Shown in pieces: positions 1-5,839 of a DNA stretch of 7,374 nt. The DNA lies in NCBI GenBank assembly GCA_026415275.1, contig JAOAHK010000118.1:1-7374 (forward strand). Direction: 5' to 3'. The notes below the pieces were generated by a model. That model saw only the letters and a program-made list of their open reading frames with translations. It did no database searches and was not told the DNA's origin. The translations under genes and the position numbers were made by a program. Source of the DNA: Anaerolineales bacterium. Its GTDB lineage: Bacteria; Chloroflexota; Anaerolineae; Anaerolineales; UBA4823. The first letter of the stretch is position 1; the number at the start of each line of letters is the position of its first letter.

Positions 1-72
1 AAACAAAGGTTAATCTAGAATGGACTTAACTCCTATTTGATATAAAATCACGAGGTTATAAACCTACTAAAA

Positions 73-99
73 TTAACAATTATTAATTTATGGTATAAT
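73..99 (+). promoter_or_regulatory. Candidate promoter P1 for the pit operon (extended -10)
   Basis: A TTAACA hexamer at 73-78 matches the -35 consensus at five of six positions. A perfect TATAAT at 94-99 is preceded by TG at 91-92, giving an extended -10 element. The spacer is 15 nt, shorter than the usual 16-18, but an extended -10 tolerates that. The predicted start of transcription is near 106, leaving a leader of about 75 nt before the TTG start of the transporter gene. Seen in sequence; activity is inferred. Confidence 0.5.
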
Positions 100-112
100 C
101 GATTAAGGATTT

Positions 113-141
113 ATAACATAATTAATGAATAAGTATATAAT
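113..141 (+). promoter_or_regulatory. Candidate promoter P2 for the pit operon
   Basis: ATAACA at 113-118 (four of six -35 matches) lies exactly 17 nt upstream of a perfect TATAAT at 136-141. Transcription would start near 148, about 32 nt before the TTG start codon, a typical leader length. P1 lies just upstream, so the operon may have tandem promoters. The whole region is AT-rich, so chance -10 matches are easier here than in genes. Confidence 0.5.
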
Positions 142-167
142 GCGAACTATCTAATATTTTCTGATCT

Positions 168-172
168 AAGGA
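168..172 (+). promoter_or_regulatory. Ribosome binding site supporting the TTG start of pit
   Basis: AAGGA sits 7 nt upstream of the TTG codon at 180. This spacing supports the unusual TTG start, and the protein then begins directly with the conserved first membrane helix. Confidence 0.65.
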
Positions 173-179
173 AAAAAGT

Positions 180-1166
180 TTGGACCCCTTGCTAGTCCTT
201 TTCGTTATTATTGCCTTAACCTTTGATTTTCTTAACGGTTTTCACGACAGCGCCAACGTGGTGGCGACGGCAATTGCTTCACGGGCGATGAAGCCGGTGA
301 CAGCGTTAGCCATTGCCTCGTTGTCCAATCTAATCGGTCCCTTCCTCTTCGGTGTTGCTGTTGCTACAACGATTGGGAATGAGGTTCTTGAGAGCCCAGC
401 AGTTACGGTTCCAGTGGCAATGGCAGCTTTGCTTGCGGCGATCTTATGGAACGTCTTAACCTGGTGGTTTGGTATTCCATCGAGTTCATCCCATGCTCTG
501 ATCGGTGGTTTTGTTGGCTCTGCAATCATGGGTCATGGGCTTGGGGTGATCCGCATGGAGGGGATGGAGAAAGTTCTGGTTGGTCTCTTTGTTTCTCCCC
601 TGATTGGTTTAATCATTGGCTGGATTTTCATGCGGATTACTCTACAAATTGGGCGAGCTACTTCTCCATCCATCAATACTTTCTTCAAACGTGCTCAATG
701 GATTACTGCGATTGCACTGGGCTTAAGCCACGGTACGAACGATGCGCAGAAGACAATGGGAATTCTTACCTTGGGGTTAGTTGCCTTTGGAGTACTCCCG
801 ACCTTTCATGTGCCCAATTGGGTCATTGAAGCCTGTGCCTTAGCGATTGCGTTAGGAACAGCCTTAGGAGGATGGCGCTTAATTCGCACCATGGGAGGAA
901 AGTTTTATCGCATTCGACCGGTGCACGCTTTTTCATCGCAGATGGCAAGTGCAACCGTTATACTCGGTGCAGCGTTGCTCGGCGCTCCAGTAAGCACGAC
1001 CCAAGTCATCAGTTCATCCATTGTAGGAGTTGGCTCAGCCGAGCGAATTCAAAAAGTACGTTGGGGGGTTGCTTGGCAAATCGTTATTGCCTGGATTTTG
1101 ACCATTCCATTTTCTGGGTTACTTGGATCGCTCTTCTATGCTCTGCTAAGCCCATTTATTCAATAA
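180..1166 (+). CDS. pit: PiT/PHO4-family inorganic phosphate transporter
   Basis: Integral membrane low-affinity phosphate permease, which in this family imports phosphate (often as a metal-phosphate complex) with protons or sodium. The 328-residue product has the usual short bacterial PiT size and the inverted two-repeat layout. The first PHO4 signature is GFHDSANVVAT at residues 20-30, and the second is SHGTNDAQKTMGI at 183-195. SSSSHALIGG at 101-110 and APVSTTQVISSS at 269-280 are the paired serine-rich segments typical of the family. Hydrophobic stretches of transmembrane length fill most of the chain, with only short loops. The start is TTG with a good AAGGA 7 nt upstream. The next gene, 18 nt downstream, encodes a DUF47 protein, the standard partner of PiT transporters, which supports the assignment. 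Phosphate is the family default; sulfate or other anion transport by some relatives cannot be excluded. Confidence 0.96.
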   Translation: MDPLLVLFVIIALTFDFLNGFHDSANVVATAIASRAMKPVTALAIASLSNLIGPFLFGVAVATTIGNEVLESPAVTVPVAMAALLAAILWNVLTWWFGIPSSSSHALIGGFVGSAIMGHGLGVIRMEGMEKVLVGLFVSPLIGLIIGWIFMRITLQIGRATSPSINTFFKRAQWITAIALGLSHGTNDAQKTMGILTLGLVAFGVLPTFHVPNWVIEACALAIALGTALGGWRLIRTMGGKFYRIRPVHAFSSQMASATVILGAALLGAPVSTTQVISSSIVGVGSAERIQKVRWGVAWQIVIAWILTIPFSGLLGSLFYALLSPFIQ

Positions 1167-1172
1167 TATTGT

Positions 1173-1180
1173 GAGGTGAT
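1173..1180 (+). promoter_or_regulatory. Strong ribosome binding site fixing the DUF47 start at 1185
   Basis: GAGGTGAT is a long match to the anti-Shine-Dalgarno end of 16S rRNA and ends 4 nt before ATG 1185. A GTG at 1176 is in frame but lies inside this site, so it is unlikely to be the start. Confidence 0.75.
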
Positions 1181-1184
1181 TGTA

Positions 1185-1841
1185 ATGAAAAAAAGTACGC
1201 CATTATGGAAAAAGTTGTCTTTGAAAAATCTGCTCAAGCAAAAACCTGACCGGTTTGTTGAACTCCTGATCCAACAAGCCTCTCTGACTGAAGAAGGTAT
1301 GCGGGCATTGGTGGATTACTTTAAGAACCCAGATGAACAAACAGCCGAAGCAGTGAGTAAACTCGAGGAAGCTGCCGATGAGATTCGGCGGATTCTGATT
1401 GACGAACTTAACCGAACTTTTGTCACACCATTTGATCGGGAGGATATCCATGCCCTTTCTCGAGCGATAGATGACATGCTGGATTATGCTTATACTACGA
1501 CGGTCGAGATGGAAATCCTTGATGTTGTGCCCAATCATTACATGCTAGAAATCGGTCAACGATTGGCAAAAATGGCTTCTGAAGTGCATTTGGGCGTTCA
1601 GCGGCTCTCCGATCACAGCAGTGTCACCATGAGCCATGCGGTGCGTGCCAAACAACTCGAAAACCAAGTCGAGCGGCTTTATCGAGAAGCGCTGGCAGAT
1701 TTATTCCACCAACCAAAAGATGCAGAACATATTGTTGAGATGTTGAAATATCGGGAGACCTATCGACACTTATCCAATGCTGCAGATCGCGGTGATGAGG
1801 CAGCGAATATTCTCTCCGATATTGTGGTTAAGATGGGGTAA
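1185..1841 (+). CDS. DUF47 / PhoU-like Pit accessory protein
   Basis: A 218-residue cytoplasmic all-helical protein of the DUF47 (PhoU_div) family, which commonly lies next to PiT transporters and is thought to modulate them or phosphate homeostasis. Family-typical stretches are EEAADEIRRILIDEL at residues 61-75, TPFDREDIHALSRAIDDMLDY at about 81-101, and the C-terminal YRHLSNAADRGDEAANILSDIV at about 193-214. The acidic E/D-x3-D positions (E61/D65, D96/D97/D100, D201/D204) correspond to the metal-cluster-binding motifs of PhoU-like folds; that role is inferred here. The ATG at 1185 is preferred over an in-frame GTG at 1176 because GAGGTGAT is correctly spaced for it. The gap to pit is 18 nt with no terminator visible, so the two are very likely cotranscribed. 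No membrane segment is seen. Confidence 0.93.
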   Translation: MKKSTPLWKKLSLKNLLKQKPDRFVELLIQQASLTEEGMRALVDYFKNPDEQTAEAVSKLEEAADEIRRILIDELNRTFVTPFDREDIHALSRAIDDMLDYAYTTTVEMEILDVVPNHYMLEIGQRLAKMASEVHLGVQRLSDHSSVTMSHAVRAKQLENQVERLYREALADLFHQPKDAEHIVEMLKYRETYRHLSNAADRGDEAANILSDIVVKMG

Positions 1842-1844
1842 GCT

Positions 1845-1858
1845 TAAGTAGCTACTTA
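1845..1858. repeat. 14-bp perfect palindrome just after the DUF47 stop
   Basis: TAAGTAGCTACTTA is a perfect palindrome beginning 3 nt after the stop codon of the DUF47 gene. It has no loop, so it is a poor RNA hairpin by itself. It could be a small protein-binding site or chance. Confidence 0.3.
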
Positions 1859-1871
1859 TACCTTTTGCAAT

Positions 1872-1920
1872 CGTGGGTGACCACGTATGCCAAGATGGCT
1901 TACGGTGACGTCTGCCTTCT
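1872..1920. terminator. Possible bidirectional transcription end with two GTGA-loop hairpins
   Basis: This lies in the 84-nt spacer between converging genes. Hairpin A is CGTGG / CCACG (1872-1876 and 1881-1885) around a GTGA tetraloop. Hairpin B is AGATGGC / GCCTTCT (1893-1899 and 1914-1920, one mismatch), with a small TT/CT internal loop, then ACG / CGT (1902-1904, 1909-1911) closing another GTGA loop at 1905-1908. GTGA is a GNRA-type loop in + strand RNA. No T-run follows either hairpin on either strand, so this is not a classical intrinsic terminator. A Rho-assisted end or a 3'-end-protecting structure is possible. Confidence 0.35.
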
Positions 1921-1925
1921 GTATG

Positions 1926-2810
1926 TTATCTTCCTAAAACCGCAATAAAAATCAACCCAACTGTGATTAACAGTGCCCCGGCTAAACGGACAGCTAGGCC
2001 ACCCTCTTTGTAAAAACTTAATGCGACAGCACTCCCAATAACGATGCTAAACTGACGGAAAGCAACAATATAGCTGGCATAGGGACTTAGCTGATATGCC
2101 CATAGAATTAACCAATAGGCACCAAAGCTTAGGATGGCAGCTAATATGGCTAGCTTCCATCCAACATGGTTCGGCGCGTCTTTCGGTTTTGGAGGACTAA
2201 AGTAATGCAGGAATAGCGAATAGGGAATGAAAGAGATAGCAAAGTAGATATAGCCATAACGGGCAGCTGTAGCGGGGCTTTGTTGAACAACTTCAGCTGC
2301 AATTTTATCCAGATAGGTATACCCAATGGTTCCCAAAGCAGTTAGGAGCATCCAAACCGAGGTTGGTGTGAGATAGGAGCGCCAAGAGAATGATCGCAGT
2401 GAGCGTTGAGGGACGAGGAAGCAGCCTAAACTCACTAATCCAATTCCAACCCACCCCCAAACTGTTAGAGGGCGTCCACGCAGGGTATCAATGATCCCAA
2501 TAAAGATCACTGGCAAAGAGCGAGCTACAGGGTACACAACCGAAAAGTCGGATGACTCGAAGGATTTTGCCAAGAAAAAGAGGTATAAACCTGCAGAAAA
2601 TCCAGACCCTAACACACATAACCAAGCTAAAGGCGGAAGAGATTTTGCTTCGAGCTCGCTGATCAAGGTGGGAAAAAAACCAACAAGAATAATAAAGATG
2701 AGCATACGCTTGTAAAACAAACTTTCGCTGCGATCGTAGTGGGCGAGCAAATTCCAACCAGCATGCATCAAGGTCGAGAGTAGTACAATGAGAATGACAA
2801 AAGGGGTCAT
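1926..2810 (-). CDS. EamA/DMT-superfamily transporter (ten-helix permease)
   Basis: A 294-residue inner-membrane protein with about ten hydrophobic helices, near residues 3-18, 34-51, 60-81, 92-110, 117-133, 149-166, 184-203, 217-239, 246-266 and 273-291. This is the two-times-five arrangement of the drug/metabolite transporter superfamily. The first repeat ends helix 3-4 with SSDFSVVYPVARSLPVIFI (residues 86-104), a characteristic EamA segment. The matching segment of the second repeat is YASYIVAFRQFSIVIGSA (244-261). Family members usually export amino acids, metabolites or drugs; the substrate cannot be told here. It is the second gene of a minus-strand pair, starting 26 nt after the acetyltransferase stop. 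Its Shine-Dalgarno is weak (purine-rich AAGAAA), suggesting dependence on translation of the upstream gene. Confidence 0.9.
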   Translation of the reverse strand: MTPFVILIVLLSTLMHAGWNLLAHYDRSESLFYKRMLIFIILVGFFPTLISELEAKSLPPLAWLCVLGSGFSAGLYLFFLAKSFESSDFSVVYPVARSLPVIFIGIIDTLRGRPLTVWGWVGIGLVSLGCFLVPQRSLRSFSWRSYLTPTSVWMLLTALGTIGYTYLDKIAAEVVQQSPATAARYGYIYFAISFIPYSLFLHYFSPPKPKDAPNHVGWKLAILAAILSFGAYWLILWAYQLSPYASYIVAFRQFSIVIGSAVALSFYKEGGLAVRLAGALLITVGLIFIAVLGR

Positions 2811-2836
2811 AGCAATTTCTTTTAGGATCGGTTAGT

Positions 2837-3823
2837 CTATTCAGTATGGGTTAGGGAGCGATGCATCCAGATTAAGGTCTGCATGGGAGTGAAGCCGAAT
2901 TCTTGTAAAATCGACGTTGCCCGTTGAGCAGGGTAATCCAAAGTTATTTTCCTTTTTATAGTTTGATTGTTCAGCAAATAATTCAGAAAAGCTTGAAATG
3001 CCTCATTCTCCATTTGCGGATTACACGCCATCCAAAGGAATTGTTCCGCTCGGGCGTTTGTTTGCAGCGTAGCAACGCCGACCAGTTGTTGAGCTATTAC
3101 AATAGAAAAGTGTTGAAAACGATTATTATTCAATAGTTCTCTCAGCCAAGATAGAAAACCAGGTGCAAACCAGTTAAGATGAAAGTCGAGATGCCAATGG
3201 TAATCTATTGGGTAAGTCCATAGCAGCCATTGTTTTTGCGTCTCCCATTCCTTAGCCATCCGACGGTGAATTTGGAAGGACACACTTTGCGCTTTTTGCT
3301 CTCTGGAAGGCTGTTTTGCATTTGATGAGGCTAGATACTGCCAATGAGTGCGTCTGAGTTTTTCTGTAAAACCTAACTCACGATAAAGGGCGATTGCCGC
3401 TTGATTGTCTTCGCGAACATTCAACCAGGCTTGACGACCTCCACGCTCGCGAATGTAATCCAGGGCGCGTTCAGTCAACCAGCGCGCAATGCCTCGGCGG
3501 CGAAAATCAGGATGAACCGCAACATTAGCGATCAAATATTCAATGCCGCGTGGTGTTTGAAACGGGAAAATCGAGAGGTTTCCAATAATTTTGCCCTGCT
3601 CTTCCCATACGAAGCCCTCTCGTGGGGCATAGATTTGATGCGATGATCCTTCGAACCAGAAAAAAGTTGTTTCTTTGCCAATTTGGCGCAATTGTCGAAT
3701 GTAATCCCGCCCGCTTTGATCTAAGGTTTCAGCAAAACAAAGCTCGATTAAGTCGGCAATTGCTAAGAGATCTCTACTTGGATTTAACCGCCGAATCAAC
3801 GGGGGATAAGTATGCTTGACCAT
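2837..3823 (-). CDS. GNAT-family N-acetyltransferase with a second, degenerate GNAT-like half
   Basis: A 328-residue cytoplasmic protein that should transfer an acetyl group from acetyl-CoA to an amine. The N-terminal half is a clear GNAT domain (about residues 9-165). Strand 4 and the acetyl-CoA pyrophosphate loop are IANVAVHPDFRRRGIARWL at 98-116, with the R/Q-x-x-G-x-A core RRRGIA at 108-113. Motif B is LNVREDNQAAIALYRELGF at 134-152. The C-terminal half (about 185-325) looks like a second GNAT fold: a strand at IVIAQQLVGVATL (241-253) and an ending ATSILQEFGFTPMQTLIWM (302-320). It lacks the acetyl-CoA loop motif, so only the first half is probably catalytic. The acceptor is unknown. It is the first gene of a minus-strand pair with the EamA transporter. 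The ATG at 3821-3823 has no good Shine-Dalgarno at normal spacing; a G-run lies about 15 nt upstream inside an inverted repeat. Confidence 0.9.
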   Translation of the reverse strand: MVKHTYPPLIRRLNPSRDLLAIADLIELCFAETLDQSGRDYIRQLRQIGKETTFFWFEGSSHQIYAPREGFVWEEQGKIIGNLSIFPFQTPRGIEYLIANVAVHPDFRRRGIARWLTERALDYIRERGGRQAWLNVREDNQAAIALYRELGFTEKLRRTHWQYLASSNAKQPSREQKAQSVSFQIHRRMAKEWETQKQWLLWTYPIDYHWHLDFHLNWFAPGFLSWLRELLNNNRFQHFSIVIAQQLVGVATLQTNARAEQFLWMACNPQMENEAFQAFLNYLLNNQTIKRKITLDYPAQRATSILQEFGFTPMQTLIWMHRSLTHTE

Positions 3824-3850
3824 CTTTAGGTGATCAACCCCCCGTTGATT
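3794..3850 (-). promoter_or_regulatory. Inverted repeat spanning the acetyltransferase start; possible two-state leader
   Basis: The arms 3794-3805 and 3839-3850 are perfect 12-bp complements (AATCAACGGGGG on the + strand, pairing with CCCCCGTTGATT), separated by 33 nt. In the minus-strand mRNA the first arm is in the 5' leader and the second covers codons 7-10 (Pro-Pro-Leu-Ile), so the start codon lies in the loop. The first arm can instead pair with the nearer GTTGAT (its + complement ATCAAC is at 3833-3838), forming a 6-bp stem with a G5 loop. The two pairings exclude each other. The G-run could act as a Shine-Dalgarno, exposed in one state and buried in the other. The pairing is seen in sequence; a regulatory role is inferred. 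Confidence 0.5.
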
Positions 3851-4004
3851 TTGTAAAAATAGAATGAGAAGAGATCATCGAATCGTCGTGATAAAATTGG
3901 TTTGATTAATTGATTCTTCCGCGAAACTTATCAATTATTTCCAGTAAAACAACATCATCAAGTTGTTCCAAAATATTCGAATTGCAAATTAGGACAGAGT
4001 TTGA
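3824..4004. other. Divergent intergenic region between the acetyltransferase and nurA
   Basis: A 181-nt AT-rich spacer holding the start signals of two divergent units. It includes one arm of the repeat at 3794-3850, a weaker 8-bp inverted repeat TAATTGAT / ATCAATTA (3907-3914 and 3930-3937, 15-nt loop), and a 6-bp one, AACAAC / GTTGTT (3948-3953 and 3962-3967). I find no convincing minus-strand promoter and no small gene here. Confidence 0.6.
3889..3897 (+). promoter_or_regulatory. Weak candidate extended -10 promoter for the nurA operon
   Basis: TGATAAAAT at 3889-3897 fits an extended -10 element (TG, one base, TAAAAT). No recognisable -35 lies 16-18 nt upstream. Transcription would start near 3904, giving a leader of about 100 nt before the GTG start of nurA. 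Confidence 0.25.
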
Positions 4005-5183
4005 GTGACCATCGATTACCGCCAACTCTATCCCAAGATTGTGGAGCTTGCCAATCAGATTGAACAGGCTTCGATGAGCCGTCGCCAACGTCGTGAGCAG
4101 GCGCTTCAAGTCCTTTTTCGCTATGCTGAGGCGTCTGAATATCTTCATGAGCGAGTTCAGCAAGCCATAGCTCAAGAAGGAAAAACTTTGCGCTGTGCAA
4201 AACCCTTTGAGCAGAATCTGGCTGCAACTATTTCTCTACCAAGAGGGGATCATTGTGCCAATTTGGCTGCCGTAGATGGCTCACAAATTCTGCCTGATCG
4301 TCATGCCGAAATATTTTTCGGATACATCCATCTTGGTGGAGTGACGTTACCTTACAAGGTAGATCAACTACCGAAAGAAGTTTCACAAAATGAATTTTGG
4401 TTTTCGGAAAAGGAAGATTTTAATGAAGCGCTCTTAAATTTTCGCCGCGATGTTTTGGAAAGAAAATTGCTCCTTGAAATCAGCCTGTCTCTTGAACCCC
4501 CTGTGCTTGCGTTGATGGATGGACCTCTTGAGCTTTGGATGGAGTACCGCGCCTCGGATGAAGAACGACAGGAGTTTCATCGCTTGTTACAGAGTTATAC
4601 GGATACTCTGACGATGTTTCGTGAACGAGGCATTTCTCTAGTGGGCTATATTGATCGACCTGAGTCAGCCTATGTGGTGCGTTTATTGGAATTGGGGGCG
4701 GCAAATGTTCAGGATTGGCAGGAATTGCGCCGATATCGACCTTTCAAGGGTGTTATCGATTCAGATCTGTTTGGGTTACTATTGTCCCCTGGTGAACGCT
4801 CGGCGATCTTTCGGTTGCAATCACCGTTGTTAGAGCATCTTCCCGAAGATAGTGCAGTGTGTTTTTTCTACTTATGCGTTGGAAATGGAGTTGAACGCAG
4901 CGTAGCAAGGGTGGAGATTCCGCTCTGGTTGGCGAGAGATGAAAGATTGGTTGAACAGCTTCAGGCATTATTACTTAATCAGTGCCGCCAGAGTGGATCG
5001 TATGCCTATCCATATCTTTTACACCGTGCCCATGAGGTGGCTGTGGTTCGTCCTGAGGATCGCGATGCTATCGTACGGACTTTGCTGGTTGAATTACAAC
5101 GCCGTGGTTATCCACCAACAAAACTTTCGAATAAACAAGGGTTGAAAAATATGCCATTGCGCAAGAAAAGTCACTTGGAATGA
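4005..5183 (+). CDS. nurA: NurA-family DNA nuclease (HerA partner)
   Basis: A 392-residue nuclease of the NurA family: a dimeric RNase H-like 5'-3' exo- and endonuclease that docks on the HerA hexamer and processes DNA ends. The N-terminus is helical (residues 3-60). The first catalytic strand carries AAVDGSQI at 88-95 with D91. ALMDGPLELW at 169-178 supplies the second conserved aspartate, D172. YAYPYLLHRAHEVA at 333-346 holds the C-terminal tyrosine and histidine. By spacing, D91, E152, D172, Y335 and H343 line up with the known catalytic set of Sulfolobus NurA; this is my inference, without an alignment. The GTG at 4005 directly follows an in-frame TGA at 4002, so it is the first possible start, and AGGA lies about 10 nt upstream. 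The gene overlaps the next by ATGA at 5180-5183 and is in one operon with herA. Confidence 0.93.
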   Translation: MTIDYRQLYPKIVELANQIEQASMSRRQRREQALQVLFRYAEASEYLHERVQQAIAQEGKTLRCAKPFEQNLAATISLPRGDHCANLAAVDGSQILPDRHAEIFFGYIHLGGVTLPYKVDQLPKEVSQNEFWFSEKEDFNEALLNFRRDVLERKLLLEISLSLEPPVLALMDGPLELWMEYRASDEERQEFHRLLQSYTDTLTMFRERGISLVGYIDRPESAYVVRLLELGAANVQDWQELRRYRPFKGVIDSDLFGLLLSPGERSAIFRLQSPLLEHLPEDSAVCFFYLCVGNGVERSVARVEIPLWLARDERLVEQLQALLLNQCRQSGSYAYPYLLHRAHEVAVVRPEDRDAIVRTLLVELQRRGYPPTKLSNKQGLKNMPLRKKSHLE

Positions 5184-5186
5184 GGA
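5182..5186 (+). promoter_or_regulatory. Ribosome binding site choosing between two starts of the HAS-barrel gene
   Basis: GAGGA ends 5 nt before ATG 5192, a good spacing. The earlier in-frame ATG at 5180 overlaps the nurA stop (ATGA) but has GGA directly against it, too close for good initiation. This favours 5192, although the coupled start at 5180 remains possible. Confidence 0.5.
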
Positions 5187-5191
5187 TCGAG

Positions 5192-5809
5192 ATGGTGAGT
5201 GAAGTTCAGATTGGCCGTTTGCTCAGTGCGAATAGTCGTCAATTTCTGGTGGGTTGCCATGCCGCCCAGATTAACTTGCCTTCATTGGGGGATTTGACGC
5301 GGGTGGACTTAAGCGATGATTATTCCGTCTATGGTATTATCACCGATATTTCGATCGCTGATGACGGATTTGTGCGTCAATTGGCAACTGTTGAACCGAT
5401 TGACGAAGCGATTATACGCGATCATCGTCTGAACCGCAGTGTGCCGTTAGAGATTCGCGTCCAGACGGTAGGTTATCGATCGGGGAGTCGGATTTATCAC
5501 TTACTTCCACCTCAACCACCCCTCGGTCTCGATCGCATGGTATTATGTGCATCGGGAGAAGTGGTGAAGTTCACTTCAAGCGGTCGGTTTGGTTATTTAC
5601 GCCATCTGTTACAGGAGAATTCGCCGTTGATGATTGAGGTGTTAGCTGCACACCTACAGAACACTCAGATCGCTCATAAGCAAGTGGGCAGGGCAGATTG
5701 GTGTCAGCAGGCCATCCAAGAGATTATCACCTTATTGCGTGATGATTACCCCACCCTAATTCGGGTGTTGCATTGCCTTAGCGATACCCATTTGTTTGAA
5801 CCCGCATAG
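5192..5809 (+). CDS. HAS-barrel-like protein without ATPase, between nurA and herA
   Basis: I do not recognise a named family for the whole protein (205 residues from ATG 5192, or 209 from ATG 5180). Numbering from 5180, residues 10-60 resemble the HAS-barrel at the start of the HerA encoded next. Here IGRLLSAN and VYGIITDISIAD correspond to IGYIIGGG and FYGLVTDIQLGA. A later piece, PPLGLDRMVLCASGEVVKFT (about 113-132), matches in position and pattern HerA's HHHAEGYLAGAGDIAEIFG, the end of its N-terminal domain. There is no P-loop or Walker B. The C-terminal third (about 135-205) is predicted helical and replaces the ATPase. No signal peptide or membrane segment is seen. It lies in operon with nurA (overlap or 8-nt gap) and herA (30-nt gap, same frame). 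A role as adaptor or regulator of the NurA-HerA complex is inference. Confidence 0.8.
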   Translation: MVSEVQIGRLLSANSRQFLVGCHAAQINLPSLGDLTRVDLSDDYSVYGIITDISIADDGFVRQLATVEPIDEAIIRDHRLNRSVPLEIRVQTVGYRSGSRIYHLLPPQPPLGLDRMVLCASGEVVKFTSSGRFGYLRHLLQENSPLMIEVLAAHLQNTQIAHKQVGRADWCQQAIQEIITLLRDDYPTLIRVLHCLSDTHLFEPA

Positions 5810-5839
5810 GATGCTACAAATCCAATAGAGAATTGGAAC

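Noticed and set aside
73..118. Possible Pho-box-like direct repeats (TTAACA, ATAACA) upstream of pit
   Set aside because: Only isolated TTAACA-like words occur in a very AT-rich stretch, without regular 11-bp spacing, and they are better explained as -35 elements.
446..829. 127-codon open frame on the + strand inside pit
   Set aside because: It is an out-of-frame shadow of the PiT coding sequence. Its Trp/Cys/Ser-rich composition is unlike a real protein, and the true frame carries the family motifs.
3907..3937. 8-bp inverted repeat TAATTGAT / ATCAATTA in the divergent region
   Set aside because: Arms of this length at this spacing are expected by chance about twice in a window of this size, and the sequence is AT-rich. 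It is not strong enough to call an operator.
3906..4175. Minus-strand open frame of 89 codons over the nurA start and its leader
   Set aside because: It overlaps the conserved N-terminus of NurA on the opposite strand and shows no domain. A second minus-strand frame covers the same area, as expected for shadows.
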